Positions 27,359 through 37,700 of a stretch of DNA of 49,532 nucleotides are shown here, one piece after another. Location of the stretch: contig JAGFJE010000367.1 of assembly GCA_024103175.1 (NCBI GenBank), positions 1 through 49,532 on the forward strand, in the 5' to 3' direction. The number at the start of each line of letters is the position of its first letter. Position 1 is the first letter of the stretch. The notes beneath the pieces are model-generated. The model did no database searches, had not been told where the DNA came from, and was given only the letters and a program-made list of their open reading frames with translations. A program made the position numbers and the translations under genes. Source of the stretch: Phaeodactylibacter sp. Its GTDB lineage: Bacteria; Bacteroidota; Bacteroidia; Chitinophagales; Saprospiraceae.

Positions 27359-28345
27359 ATGGACTTCAGAGGGCTACCAAAGATAGAGCTGCATCTGCAT
27401 CTGGACTGTTCGCTCAGTTATCAGGTGGCTTCCCGTATTGACCCTTCCTTGACTGAGGAGCAATACCGCCAGGATTTCATTGGCCCGGTAAGGTGCCATG
27501 ACCTGGCCGATTACCTCACCCGGGCGGAGCACGGCATCCGGCTCATGCAGTCTCCTCAGCAGTTGGAGTGGGTAACGCTCGACCTCATGGAGCAGCTGAA
27601 AGCGGAGCACGTCTTGTATGCAGAGGTCCGCTTTGCCCCTTTGCTGCACACCCGAAAAGGCATGGCGCCGGAGGAGATCGTATCTGTTGTTAATGATGCT
27701 TTGCAGGCCGGAATAGCGGCCACCGGCGTGGAAGCCAGGTTGATCCTTTGTACCCTCCGCCATTTTAGCGAGCAGGAGAGCCTCCAGACCATCCGGCTGG
27801 TGGAACAATTCAGCGGCACGAACGTGGTCGGCTTTGATATTGCCGGCGATGAGGCCGGTTATCCCGTGGATGAACACATCTCTTCCTTTCGCTATGCCTG
27901 CAAGCAGGGCATCCCCTGTACGTCACATGCCGGCGAAGCCAGGGGGGCAGACAGCGTCTGGGAAGTACTCCGGAATTTCACGCCCCGCCGTATCGGCCAT
28001 GGCGTTCGCTGTACGGAAGATGCCAGCCTGGTCAGCCATTTGAAAACAAACCGGATACACCTCGAGGTTTGCCCCACCAGCAACCTGCAGACCAATATGT
28101 ACGAGGCCATGGAAAGCCACCCTGTAGATTTCCTTTACCGGCAGGGCTTGTCCCTGAGCATCAATACGGACGCCCGCACCATCTCCAACACCACCCTGGA
28201 AGAGGAGTACCGGAAGTTGCACGACACTTTCCAGTGGCAGAAAGCCCACTTGCTGCGGTGTAACCTCCATGCGCTGGAGGCGGCGTTCGTGGAGGAGGAG
28301 GTAAAAATGCCTATCCGGGAAAGATTATTGGAAGCCTACGCTTAA
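27359..28345 (+). CDS. add: Adenosine deaminase
   Basis: 328 residues from the ATG at 27359; an upstream extension overlaps the hairpin and lacks homology-like sequence. Zinc and catalytic motifs: ELHLHLD (His12, His14), SHAGEAR (about 188), RRIGHGVR (about 216), and SINTDARTISNTT (about 266-278), the last being the variant seen in a bacterial subgroup rather than the classical NTDDP. It deaminates adenosine or deoxyadenosine to inosine in purine salvage. Its stop overlaps the convergent CBS-protein stop by 4 bp (shared TTAA). Confidence 0.9.
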   Translation: MDFRGLPKIELHLHLDCSLSYQVASRIDPSLTEEQYRQDFIGPVRCHDLADYLTRAEHGIRLMQSPQQLEWVTLDLMEQLKAEHVLYAEVRFAPLLHTRKGMAPEEIVSVVNDALQAGIAATGVEARLILCTLRHFSEQESLQTIRLVEQFSGTNVVGFDIAGDEAGYPVDEHISSFRYACKQGIPCTSHAGEARGADSVWEVLRNFTPRRIGHGVRCTEDASLVSHLKTNRIHLEVCPTSNLQTNMYEAMESHPVDFLYRQGLSLSINTDARTISNTTLEEEYRKLHDTFQWQKAHLLRCNLHALEAAFVEEEVKMPIRERLLEAYA

Positions 28346-28830
28346 GCATTTTCCGAATACCGGGATTTCTTGTGGTTGGGCAGTTCCGGCTGGCGCCCTT
28401 TCCAGGAATCGGGCACGTGTTTGATCTGTGGCCCCATTTTCTGAATGGCCCCCAGGATGTCTACCCGGCTGATCTGGCCTATCAATTCCCCGTTTTCCGT
28501 GACCGGAAGGCGCTTATAACCGGAATGGACAAATTCGTAGGCGGCGTCGAGTATGGACTTGTCCGAGCTGATGGTCTTAACGGAAGCGGACATATAATCG
28601 GCGACCGTAGTCATCTTTTCCGGCTCCTTGTTGTAAGGGCCTTCCAGTAAGATCCTCAGGCAGTCTACTTCGGAGAGCATGCCTACCAGTTCCTTTTTTT
28701 CATTGAGTACAGGCGCTCCGGATATTTTTTTCTTCAGGATGGTGTCAATCGCTACATTGATGTCGGTATCCGGAGTAAAGGTGATCAATTTGGTTGCCAT
28801 GAATTTGGTAACGGAAGGATACTGGTTCAT
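28342..28830 (-). CDS. Two-CBS-domain protein
   Basis: 162 residues from the ATG at 28830; the frame is open to an ATG at 28953, but the extra 41 residues look unlike a domain. A Bateman module of two CBS domains (about 8-70 and 80-140) shows typical SGAPVLNEKKELVGMLSEVD and RLPVTENGELIGQISRVD strand-helix units. Stand-alone CBS pairs bind adenine nucleotides such as AMP, ATP or SAM and act as energy or ligand sensors. It is tail-to-tail with adenosine deaminase, which may be chance. Partner unknown. Confidence 0.87.
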   Translation of the reverse strand: MNQYPSVTKFMATKLITFTPDTDINVAIDTILKKKISGAPVLNEKKELVGMLSEVDCLRILLEGPYNKEPEKMTTVADYMSASVKTISSDKSILDAAYEFVHSGYKRLPVTENGELIGQISRVDILGAIQKMGPQIKHVPDSWKGRQPELPNHKKSRYSENA

Positions 28831-28953
28831 ACGGTCTGTTTTTAGAATAAAATGAGTAAAATGTTGGTCGGTTGGTTGTTTTACTTCGAATAACACCATC
28901 AATTTAATACAAAAATTCTTTTCCCGGGTTTTTTGAGAATAAAATTTTTTCAC

Positions 28954-29219
28954 TAACTGGTGGGTGAACTTTGTCAGTACACTTGCCGCAGCGGGTGTGG
29001 CCGGGGGATTCGCCTGGTTCGCTGGTTAAGAGTAGGAAGTACATTCTGTAAATGGCGCATTATGAGAAATAAGAGGCGGCAGGCCTGTACTTTTTCCGGA
29101 TAAAATTTTATATTTATTACCTGTTTGCCTCACCCATTTGGCTTTGCTGATAAACCCCATTTTCCCTTCTATCACCGCTTTTCCGAAGTTGAGTTCTCCT
29201 CACAACAAACGGGTGGCCA
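28954..29219. other. Intergenic spacer, no gene seen
   Basis: 266 bp between the divergent CBS and acetyltransferase genes. AT-rich patches occur near 29100-29120. No convincing TAnnTTTG box, hairpin or RNA was recognised. Confidence 0.4.
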
Positions 29220-31916
29220 ATGAACAATAAACTTGACAAGATCTTCCGGCCGGCTACCATTGCCGTTATTGGCGCCTCCAATGAACGGAATACGGTGGGC
29301 TATGCTCTGGTCAACAACCTGGTTGGAAAGGGGTACAATGGAACGGTATATCCGGTCAACCTGAATGAGCATAGCATTCAGGGAGTTCGTTGTTATCATC
29401 ATGTCGGCGAAATTGAAGACGAGGTTGACCTTGCGCTCATAGCCACTCCTGCCGGCTCAGTGGCCTCAGTCGTCAGAGAATGCGGGCAGGCCGGTGTGGG
29501 TGGGGTAGTGGTTATTTCCGCCGGTTTTTCGGAGGCCGGGCAGGAGGGCCTGGCCCTCAGCGAGGAGGTGATGAGATATGCCCGGAGGTATCAGATGCGG
29601 GTTGTCGGCCCCAACTGCCTGGGGTTTATCAATCCCTCCCTCAACCTGAACGCCACCTTCGCCAACCAGATGGCGCTGCCCGGAAAGATCGCTTTTATTT
29701 CTCAGAGCGGTGCTTTGTGTACTGCCATTTTGGACTGGGCCCGCAAGCAAAAAGTGGGCTTCAGCCATTTTGTTTCCATCGGCGATATGATCGATATCGG
29801 TTTTCACGACCTGATCGACTATTTTGGCAATGATCCGCATACGTCGAGCATCCTAATTTATATGGAATCCCTGAAGGACGCCCGCAGATTCATGAGCGCG
29901 GCGCGCGCCTTTGCCCGCACCAAGCCCATCCTGGTGCTCAAGGCAGGCAAGAGCAAGGAAGGAGCAAAGGCGACTTTGTCGCACACCGGCTCCTTGGCAG
30001 GCAACGACGCGGTCTTTGAGGCCGCCTTAAAACGGGCGGGCATCATCCGGGTGGAGACGATCGCTCAGCTTTTCAACTGCGCTCAGGGGCTCGCCCTGCA
30101 GCAACGCCCTGTCGGCAGCCGCCTGGCTATCATTACCAATGCCGGCGGGCCGGGGGTGCTGGCCACCGACCACCTCATCGGGAACGGAGGCGCTCTGGCC
30201 AGCCTGAGTGAGCAAACCATCGCCCGGCTCGATGAAGCGCTGCAGGGCAACTGGAGCCGCAGCAACCCCGTAGATATTCGCGGTGATGCCACCGCCCGAA
30301 ACTACCGCGATGCCGTCGAAGCCTGTATCGAGGATAACAATACGGACGGTATCCTGGTTATTCTCACCCCTCAGGCAGTTACCCAGGCTGCTGATGTCGA
30401 GCGCGAGATCACAGCCCTTGCCCGGCGCACTCGAAAAACAGTACTGGCCTCCTGGATGGAAGAGGATGTTCTGCCCCGGGAATACTATTACCGCCCGCCC
30501 GATAACACCATTCCCAGTTATCAGTTTCCGGAGAGCGCCGTCGATGTTTTCCTCAAGATGTACAATTATACCCGCAACATAGAGCTGTTGTACGAAACCC
30601 CCTCCACCATGCCTCAGGAATTTTCCCCCGATTCCGGGGCGGCCCGGGCGCTGCTCAATGAAGCCATTCGGGCAGGCCGCCATCAGCTTACCGAGATCGA
30701 GGCAAAGCAACTCCTCGAATACTACGAGATGCCGGTGACCCATTCCCAAATGGCAAGGACGGCGGAAGAAGCCGTTCAGCTGGCCCGGAATACCGGCTTC
30801 CCCGTAGTGATGAAGGTCGTATCTCCTGATGTGGGCCTGAAAACAGATATCGGTGGGGTGGAGGTCGGCCTGAATAGCCCTGCCGATGTCGAAGCTGCTT
30901 TCGAACGGATCGTGGAAAGTGTCAAAAAGGCCTGCCCGAAGTCTGAGATATTCGGGATTTCGGTAGAGGAAATGGTCAACAAGCGATATGAGTTGCTCAT
31001 CGGGGCCAACAAAGACCCCATCTTCGGCCCGGTGATCGTCTTCGCACTGGGCGGCGTGGCGGTGGAGATCTTCAAAGATTCTAACATTGGGCTTCCCCCG
31101 CTCAATATGGCCCTGGCCAAACGCATTATCGAAGAGACTAAGGTATACGAACTGCTTAAGGGGTACCGGAACATTCCCGGCGCTGACATTCGTTCCATTC
31201 AGTTCATCCTTTACAAATTCGCTTATCTGATTATGGACTGCCCTCAGATCAAAGAGATCGATATCAACCCTTTCGTGGTGGACGAAAAGGGCGGCATCGT
31301 ACTCGACGCTTATGTCATCCTGGACCAGAGCTATCGGGAAACGCACTACCGGCCCTACAGCCATCTGGTCATTTCCCCTTATCCCAAGCAGTATGTCTGC
31401 CCGTTCACCATGAAAAACGGGCAACGGGTACAACTGCGGCCCATCCGGCCTGAGGATGAACCTCTGGAAGCAGAAATGATCGCCGGTTTTTCCCGGCAGA
31501 CCCAGTATTTCCGGTTTTTTGGCTATTTGCCACATGTTTCCAAAGAGCTGTTGCGGCGTTCTACTCAGATCGATTATGACCGGGAGATCGCCATTATTGC
31601 CGAAATAAAAGAGGGTGGAAAAAAGATGATGGCCGGCGAGGCCCGCCTGCTTGCCGATGCAGATAATGAAGCGGCAGAATTTGCTATTGCCGTTGCCGAC
31701 CGTTGGCAGGGGCAGGGGTTGGGCAGTAAGCTGACGGATTACATCATCGAGATCGCCCGCGAACGGGCTATTCGGAAAATATACGCCAATGTGCTGAAAG
31801 CCAATTCCGTTATGGTGGAGATGTTTCGCCGCCGGGGTTTTGTGCTCACCTCTGTAGACCACTCCACCTATTTTGCGGAATTTGAGGTAGCCAGAGTTTC
31901 TGCCGGGCAGTTTTGA
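29220..31916 (+). CDS. Fused NDP-forming acyl-CoA synthetase / GNAT protein acetyltransferase (Pat-like)
   Basis: 898 residues. Domains: CoA-binding Rossmann (about 8-130, IAVIGASNERNTVG), succinyl-CoA-ligase-like (150-300, with the phospho-His region SHTGSLAGND at 254-263), ATP-grasp (about 490-700), and a C-terminal GNAT domain (about 735-895, with WQGQGLGSKLTDYI and NSVMVEMFRRRGF). This layout matches Pat/PatZ (YfiQ), which acetylates lysines of enzymes such as acetyl-CoA synthetase. The ATP-grasp motif reads SPDVGLKTDIGG where I expect SPDxxHK, so synthetase activity may be lost. It lies 26 bp upstream of the MFS gene. Confidence 0.88.
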   Translation: MNNKLDKIFRPATIAVIGASNERNTVGYALVNNLVGKGYNGTVYPVNLNEHSIQGVRCYHHVGEIEDEVDLALIATPAGSVASVVRECGQAGVGGVVVISAGFSEAGQEGLALSEEVMRYARRYQMRVVGPNCLGFINPSLNLNATFANQMALPGKIAFISQSGALCTAILDWARKQKVGFSHFVSIGDMIDIGFHDLIDYFGNDPHTSSILIYMESLKDARRFMSAARAFARTKPILVLKAGKSKEGAKATLSHTGSLAGNDAVFEAALKRAGIIRVETIAQLFNCAQGLALQQRPVGSRLAIITNAGGPGVLATDHLIGNGGALASLSEQTIARLDEALQGNWSRSNPVDIRGDATARNYRDAVEACIEDNNTDGILVILTPQAVTQAADVEREITALARRTRKTVLASWMEEDVLPREYYYRPPDNTIPSYQFPESAVDVFLKMYNYTRNIELLYETPSTMPQEFSPDSGAARALLNEAIRAGRHQLTEIEAKQLLEYYEMPVTHSQMARTAEEAVQLARNTGFPVVMKVVSPDVGLKTDIGGVEVGLNSPADVEAAFERIVESVKKACPKSEIFGISVEEMVNKRYELLIGANKDPIFGPVIVFALGGVAVEIFKDSNIGLPPLNMALAKRIIEETKVYELLKGYRNIPGADIRSIQFILYKFAYLIMDCPQIKEIDINPFVVDEKGGIVLDAYVILDQSYRETHYRPYSHLVISPYPKQYVCPFTMKNGQRVQLRPIRPEDEPLEAEMIAGFSRQTQYFRFFGYLPHVSKELLRRSTQIDYDREIAIIAEIKEGGKKMMAGEARLLADADNEAAEFAIAVADRWQGQGLGSKLTDYIIEIARERAIRKIYANVLKANSVMVEMFRRRGFVLTSVDHSTYFAEFEVARVSAGQF

Positions 31917-31942
31917 CGGCCGATTTGTGTACCTTTACTCCT

Positions 31943-33148
31943 ATGGATGGTGAAACCAAAATACCAGGATACATCCTGCCGGTGATTGTTTTTGCCCAGT
32001 TTGCGGGTACTTCCCTATGGTTTGCCGGCAATGCCGTTGTCCGCGACCTCCAGGAAGCCTTTGGATTGGGGGTGGAAACACTGGGGGATGTGACGGCGGC
32101 GGTGCAGCTGGGGTTTATTGCCGGCACCTTCTTTTTCGCCTTGTTATCTGTTGCCGACCGGTTTTCGCCCTCCCGGGTATTTTTATTCTCTGCCGTCATG
32201 GGCGCTTTTTTTAACCTTTGCGTCAGCCTGTTTACTACTGGCCTGGCCTCCCTGCTGCTTTTTCGTTTTCTCACGGGGTTCTTCCTGGCGGGCATTTATC
32301 CGGTGGGGATGAAGATCTCTGCCGACTGGTACGCCAAAGGGCTGGGCAAGGCGCTTGGGTTTCTGGTGGGGGCGCTGGTATTGGGCACCGCTTTCCCACA
32401 CCTGCTCAGAGAGTATAGCCAGGGGCTGCCCTGGAGGGTGGTGCTTTGGGCGACTTCCGCCGTGGCCCTTGTGGGTGGGCTGCTGCTGTTCCTCCTGGTG
32501 GGGGACGGCCCCAACCGGCGCCCCGGCGCTCAGTTTGACTGGAACGCTATCCCCAAAATATTTCGCTTCCGGCCTTTCCGGCTGGCGGCTTTCGGCTATT
32601 TCGGTCATATGTGGGAATTGTACGCCTTCTGGGCTTTCGTGCCGGTATTGCTGGCCACTTACAATGCCATGCACGGTACGGAGATCGGCCTTTCGCTGTG
32701 GTCTTTCGCCATTATAGGTATAGGAAGCCTCGGCTGTATTGTCGGAGGGTATTATTCCCTGCGCCTGGGCAGCGCCCGGGTGGCGTTTGGCATGTTGTTC
32801 ACTTCCGGCCTGTTGTGCCTGTTCTCGCCCCTGCTCTTTATGCTCCCGCCATTTCTCTTTCTGGCATTACTCCTGCTCTGGGGGTTCGCCGTGGTGGGAG
32901 ATTCACCTCAGTTTTCTACCGTCGTTGCCCAAACGGCGCCTCCCCAATATATCGGCACCGGCCTGACCATCGTCAATTCCATCGGGTTCGCCATTACCAT
33001 CGGCAGCATTCAGTTGCTGAATAATGTGCGGGACGTTATGGGGAATGAGTACATTTTTCTGCTGCTCCTGCCCGGGCCGTTGTTCGGCCTGTACGCGCTC
33101 TGGCAATTGGTGGCGAAGGCGGTGGAGATGCGGCCAGAAGGGTCCTAA
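31943..33148 (+). CDS. Major facilitator superfamily transporter
   Basis: 401 residues from the ATG at 31943; a TTG ten codons earlier overlaps the previous gene. About 12 hydrophobic helices are visible. The loop after helix 2 is VADRFSPSRVF and a GMKISADWYAKGLGKALGF segment follows helix 4, a pattern like nitrate/nitrite or cyanate-type MFS members. Substrate unknown. It is likely co-transcribed with the acetyltransferase fusion upstream. GC-rich, like the rest of the core genes, it marks the left border of the AT-rich island. Confidence 0.88.
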   Translation: MDGETKIPGYILPVIVFAQFAGTSLWFAGNAVVRDLQEAFGLGVETLGDVTAAVQLGFIAGTFFFALLSVADRFSPSRVFLFSAVMGAFFNLCVSLFTTGLASLLLFRFLTGFFLAGIYPVGMKISADWYAKGLGKALGFLVGALVLGTAFPHLLREYSQGLPWRVVLWATSAVALVGGLLLFLLVGDGPNRRPGAQFDWNAIPKIFRFRPFRLAAFGYFGHMWELYAFWAFVPVLLATYNAMHGTEIGLSLWSFAIIGIGSLGCIVGGYYSLRLGSARVAFGMLFTSGLLCLFSPLLFMLPPFLFLALLLLWGFAVVGDSPQFSTVVAQTAPPQYIGTGLTIVNSIGFAITIGSIQLLNNVRDVMGNEYIFLLLLPGPLFGLYALWQLVAKAVEMRPEGS

Positions 33149-33744
33149 GGGCATTTTAAAATACTGTGTTTGTGATTGTCGAACCCCTGGGGGTGTGTTG
33201 CATAGTTGTACTGCTTAGAAATACATATGGGGTTGTCCGCAACTCTACAATTTGCAGTCTTATGGGTGCTAGGGACAAGGGTGGGGATATAAAATAAGTT
33301 TATTTCAATGTTGTCCTATAATTATCGACTCGGTTATTACCTCCATGATGGCTTTCTTCTCTTCCTGTTTATTCCGGAGAATCTGGCTCTTCGTCATTCT
33401 TGGTGGTGTCGCCGGAAACTGAGAGTATTACTTACAGCCATCCTCTCAATTGGCACCTGATTCTGGAAGTATTCGATCATCGAAGAAAAGGCTCTCCTCA
33501 AGTTACCACCAAAACTGACGAAGAGCCTGCTATGCATATGCTGACCAGTTTCAAAACCTAAGGGAAAAATTAAACTGCTAAAACAAACAAAAAAGTACCT
33601 AAATTACTAAAATACTCAAATTTTATTGTTACATTGAAATTGGATTTAGATTTCAAGATTGTTACTGGGCTTATGTATAGTAACCGACTTAGCTTGAGAT
33701 AGTTAACATTTCTCCATTAAGATTATACAATCTTTTCTAAAAAA
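33149..33744. other. Left flank of the AT-rich island, no intact gene
   Basis: About 600 bp in which base composition falls sharply after the MFS stop codon. It contains a 143-bp inverted-repeat element (33385-33527) and short open frames without recognisable content. AT-rich tracts at 33560-33660 could carry promoters, but no exact minus-7 box stood out. Confidence 0.5.
33385..33527. mobile_element. MITE-like element with 26-bp terminal inverted repeats
   Basis: Arms 33385-33410 and 33502-33527 match at 22 of 26 positions after reverse complementing, both beginning GGCTCTTCGTCA, with 91 bp between. From memory, GGCTCTTC-type ends occur in ISL3-family elements, so this may be an internally deleted relative. 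No target duplication is visible and no transposase is encoded. Confidence 0.55.
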
Positions 33745-33762
33745 CGTGAAGTTTGAGGGATT

Positions 33763-34738
33763 CTATCTCAACAGGTTTGGAAGATAGACGGATGGCTTTT
33801 GATCAAAAAAGCTATAAGTCATCAAACCACCTAATAAGTGAACAAAAGCGTTTACTGGACTACGATGCCGAGTGTAGTAGTCAATGTCGTATACCGTCAT
33901 CAAGATATCGTTGACCGATTCAATGACAGCTCCTTTGAGCAGCCAATATTCCTCAGATAGATCCATCAACTGGTTTTTCATGTTCTTACGAATCTTGGTT
34001 ACAATTTTTAGGCACCGCATGTAGAATTGTTCAAATAGCTTAGTCAAGTAGCTTTTATCGGCAAAGCAATGGCCTGTAAATCCTATAGCAGGTAATTCAG
34101 CACAGTGGTATTATTGTCTGAGACATTGGCACTGGAGGCCATAAAATTAACCATGTCGCCTAAGTTGTTGATAACCAGGTGCAATTTAAAGCCATAGGCC
34201 ACTATTCTAGCGCTGAACAAAGTCGGAAATCGGAATGACTTTGGACGTTCCGCAACATCTTGGTTATCAATAGTGTCCAACCTTAGACGGGTAGCCAAGC
34301 CATAAAACCATCCGGTGGATGTTTTGCCTCTACGTACTATGTCTTTGAAAACCTGTTTAGAATGTATGCGTCGGTTATGGCAAACCGGTAATTTCTTTGA
34401 ATCGGCAAAGTAAATCCCAGTTCGCTAGGCCATCATACAGCGAATTCTACACAAGATATATAGATGATTAAAGCAGCGGGGGATCAGGCTCAAAAAGTGT
34501 TTATAGGACACTACTTTGGGAAAATAGGAAGATAATCCCCCCAGGACTAAACGTTCATAGTAGTATTCAAAACACTTAAACCCAGAGTAATGGTAAAAGA
34601 CGATAATGGCCAAAATTTCGCTAACGGAAGACCAGATTGATTGGGCGCCTTCGATATCTGGCCACTTTGTTCAACCCATAGGTCCAACAGTTTGCAATAA
34701 TCATCTACGAAAATAAATATTTCAATGAGCTTATTTTC
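33763..34738 (-). pseudogene. IS982-family transposase, multiply disrupted
   Basis: Pieces in three frames rebuild an IS982 transposase: IEIFIFVDDYCKLLD (N-term), ILAIIVFYHYSGFKCFEYYY, GIYFADSKKLPVCHNRR, KTSTGWFYG then YGFKLHLVINN, and a C-terminus with IESVNDILM and TRHRSPVNAFVHLLGGLM. Lesions: a one-base loss near 34626, an in-frame TAG at 34425-34427, a 100-bp insertion at 34197-34296, and another one-base loss near 34103. No proper ATG remains at the N-terminus. It cannot make active transposase, so the element is fixed unless mobilised in trans. The accumulated lesions suggest an old insertion. Confidence 0.85.
34189..34304. mobile_element. 100-bp insertion flanked by 8-bp direct repeats inside the IS982 gene
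   Basis: AAGCCATA occurs at 34189-34196 and 34297-34304, flanking exactly 100 bp that splits the conserved GWFYG-FKLHLVIN block. The insert's ends (GGCCAC and the reverse complement of GTAGCC) match at 5 of 6. This looks like a small non-autonomous element with an 8-bp target duplication. Confidence 0.6.
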
Positions 34739-34765
34739 ATATATAACCTCAAAATTAACCGATTG

Positions 34766-37700
34766 ATGGATTTACCATTCAATGAAGAGCTCCAACGTAG
34801 GGTTCACCAGGGAGTAGCAGATAATTCCAACGATCCTGACGTACAGGACATTAATGGAAACTTGGTTGGTGAAAAAATCTTAGAAGCCCTCAATAGTTTA
34901 GAAGTTGGCGAGAAAATAGCTTCCTCACCATTAATAAAAGTGATTGAAAAGGATGAAGAAACAGTAACCCTACTGATTCGTGGAAGAATGAAGCTAGCAA
35001 AAGGGAATTTTCAACCTTTTATGCGAATCGAAGCCAGTTTCCCTTTAGATGTCTTAGGACTACCAGAAGTTAGAACATTCATTGCTGACTTAAAGATAAA
35101 GGACCCTGAAAGCACTCCAGTTACAGAAATGAAAATGGGATTGGGGTATGACGGTTTAGTGTTTTCTGGTCTAGGAGGTGCTCGCCTGCTTCCAGTAGGT
35201 TTTGGTTTTGAGATATTTCTAGGTGGTGTATCTGACCGCGGTATTATGCTCGGTATTGACGTCTTTCTACCAGCCCCTATCCCTCTTGGACCCACTGGAT
35301 TTGGATTGAATGGTTTAGGTGGTGATTATGCTCATAACTTCAAACCTCGGCTTGATTTCATTAGTGCGGAAGAAGAGCCTATACTCTCTGTGGAAGAAGA
35401 CCCGGAATCTACTGAAGTCCCAGCGGCAGTTCGTTATGTCCAATGGGCTAGATCTGAAGACCTTGACCGGTGGGTAGCAGCCGATTTAAATGAAACTACG
35501 GTTGGTATAGGCCTGCGAGCTTACTTTTGTGATGTGCCCTCTACTGGTACAATCATTTTGCTCGACCCTTTGGGATTTAGTGTGCTGACACCTGGGCCAG
35601 TAATTATATTAGGGGGACGAGGAATTTTACTTCGGCAAGATAGCATGACCTTTGATTCCTATGCAGTAATAGATATTGAAAATGGAAGCTTCTCTTTAGG
35701 CGGTGCCGTTACTCTTGAATTTCCTGAAGATCCTAAAATAGTAGACGTCAAAGGTTTTTTCAATAGCTTCATTTCTTTCAAAGAGCCCAAAACATGGTTT
35801 ATTAATGTCGGCACACCGGCAAAACCCAACCAGTCTAAGTTTTTGGAAGTCTTTGAAGCCAAGAGCTTTTTTGAAATCAACCACTACCGAATTCAGTTCG
35901 GAGTTGAAATGGCCTGGACTTATAAGATTCCAGGACTACCAAAAAGGATTAATATTTTTGCTAAACTTGGAGGAGGCATTAAAGCACTGGTTGGCTGGAT
36001 TCCTAAGCAGTTGGCAGGTGAGCTTACTTTATTTGGGGAGGCTGGTGTACAAATTTTGAAATTCAAATTGTCTGCTTCACTTTCCGGAAAAATCAGAGGA
36101 CATCTCCCGAAGCCCAAGATTTTAAAGGCAGAACTAGAGTTTAAAATCAATACTCCTCCACTTATCCCAGATCCTAAATTCAAAATCGAGGTTCCGAAAG
36201 AAGAAGAAAATGACCCACCAGATTTGACTGCTCCGTTGCTTACGATCGAAGATATATCTGCCTCTGCACATGTAGGAGCATTACACAAGGCTACTAAACA
36301 GCAGTGGGACATTACAGTACCAGATGACAATCCGCTCAACTTGCCATGGCCAGATATACAAATAGTTGTACCTTTTTCTCGTCGAGTAATCAATGATACA
36401 GACATTCCGATTGATGGTCCCACCGACGGAGAGCAAAGTGGGGGATATCAAGTGAGGCATCGATTGGTCAGTCTTGTGTTGATTAATCAAAATGATGGTA
36501 CAAATATTGAAAACCTATCTGCACATTGGGTAAGACTTAAAGGAGCAGATACTGCTCAGCTTCACATTCTTTCACGCGATCCTTTCCCAAGAATATATTG
36601 GGATGAAGAGACGGTTAATGATCCTTCAGTGGGGGAGATCAATGGAAATGTCTTCCAAAACTTTGGTATAGGAAATGAAGCAAACATGTCCTCAACATGG
36701 AGGTTTGGTAAAGTGTTGATTGTTCCGTTAGAAGATACTCAGCTAAGTAATGCTTTTGATCAGTACCTTCCTACTAGGACAATAGAATCTGAGAGAATTG
36801 CAGTAAATTTCAATAATTATTTGGAAGATGAAATTGCTGTAACCAAGATCAGACTATTTTTTGTTGAATTAAGATACGGTGTAGATACACAAGGACAGAT
36901 AATTGTAGAAATTCCAGGTCAGCCTTTTATCAATGCATTTCCGATGGCTTTTTGGCCATTAGATAATCATTCCTATCTAGTTGAATACCAAATATCATTG
37001 GCAGTAGATACTGCCATTACAGGATTTGAAATAGGAAGATTTCCATCATCGGATTATCCATACCCGTTCCATCTTTATGCGCTTGCCTTCCATATTGAGC
37101 GCCCCCCCTACGAACATTGTTCCGCTGAAGTCCTCCTAAGTCCAGGAACCTACGAGTTGAGTTTGGCTGGAAGAACTTCAGCAGTAGCTGTTGATGAAGA
37201 ATTTGATTTGGCTGAGCCAGAAGAGGTATTGGATTGGGAAGATAGTTGGATTTTTCAAGTGATGGCACCTTCAAATGTAAGGCCTTACTTGTCACACACT
37301 ACTGTTGGCGATAATCGAATTTTTGGGATTATACCTGACTGGGATCCAACTTTAAGAGGAATAGGCTTTCCTGTTTATCGACAATATTTGCCGGTTGTAC
37401 GATTTAATGTCTCCTATATGTCGCGACTCTTTGAATCTCTGGTTTTCCAGGTAACATTTGAAGGAGTAGATGAACCGATTTATAGTTTTAGCGATACTCC
37501 ATCTGCCAATTCGGACGGGGAAAGTAGTGTTATAGCTCCTGGTCGAGCCTACCGAGAAGTAAGTGGATGTCCAGATGAATTTGATGAGGAAATTAGTGGA
37601 AACGTAAGCACAGATGAATTTGGCACAGCCCAAGTAGAGATCTTACACGAATTAGAAGATGGGAGCTCAACGGTTGTCGATGAATGGAGTTGCTATATTT

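Larger units (their letters stand above)
33745..34760 (-). mobile_element. Degenerate IS982-family insertion sequence
   Basis: About 1 kb, the usual size of the family. Candidate terminal inverted repeats lie at 33745-33758 and 34747-34760 (11 of 14 matching, ending TTTGAGG). The single transposase frame on the minus strand is broken. No clear target-site duplication was found. The right end lies 5 bp before the start codon of the first cassette gene. Confidence 0.7.
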
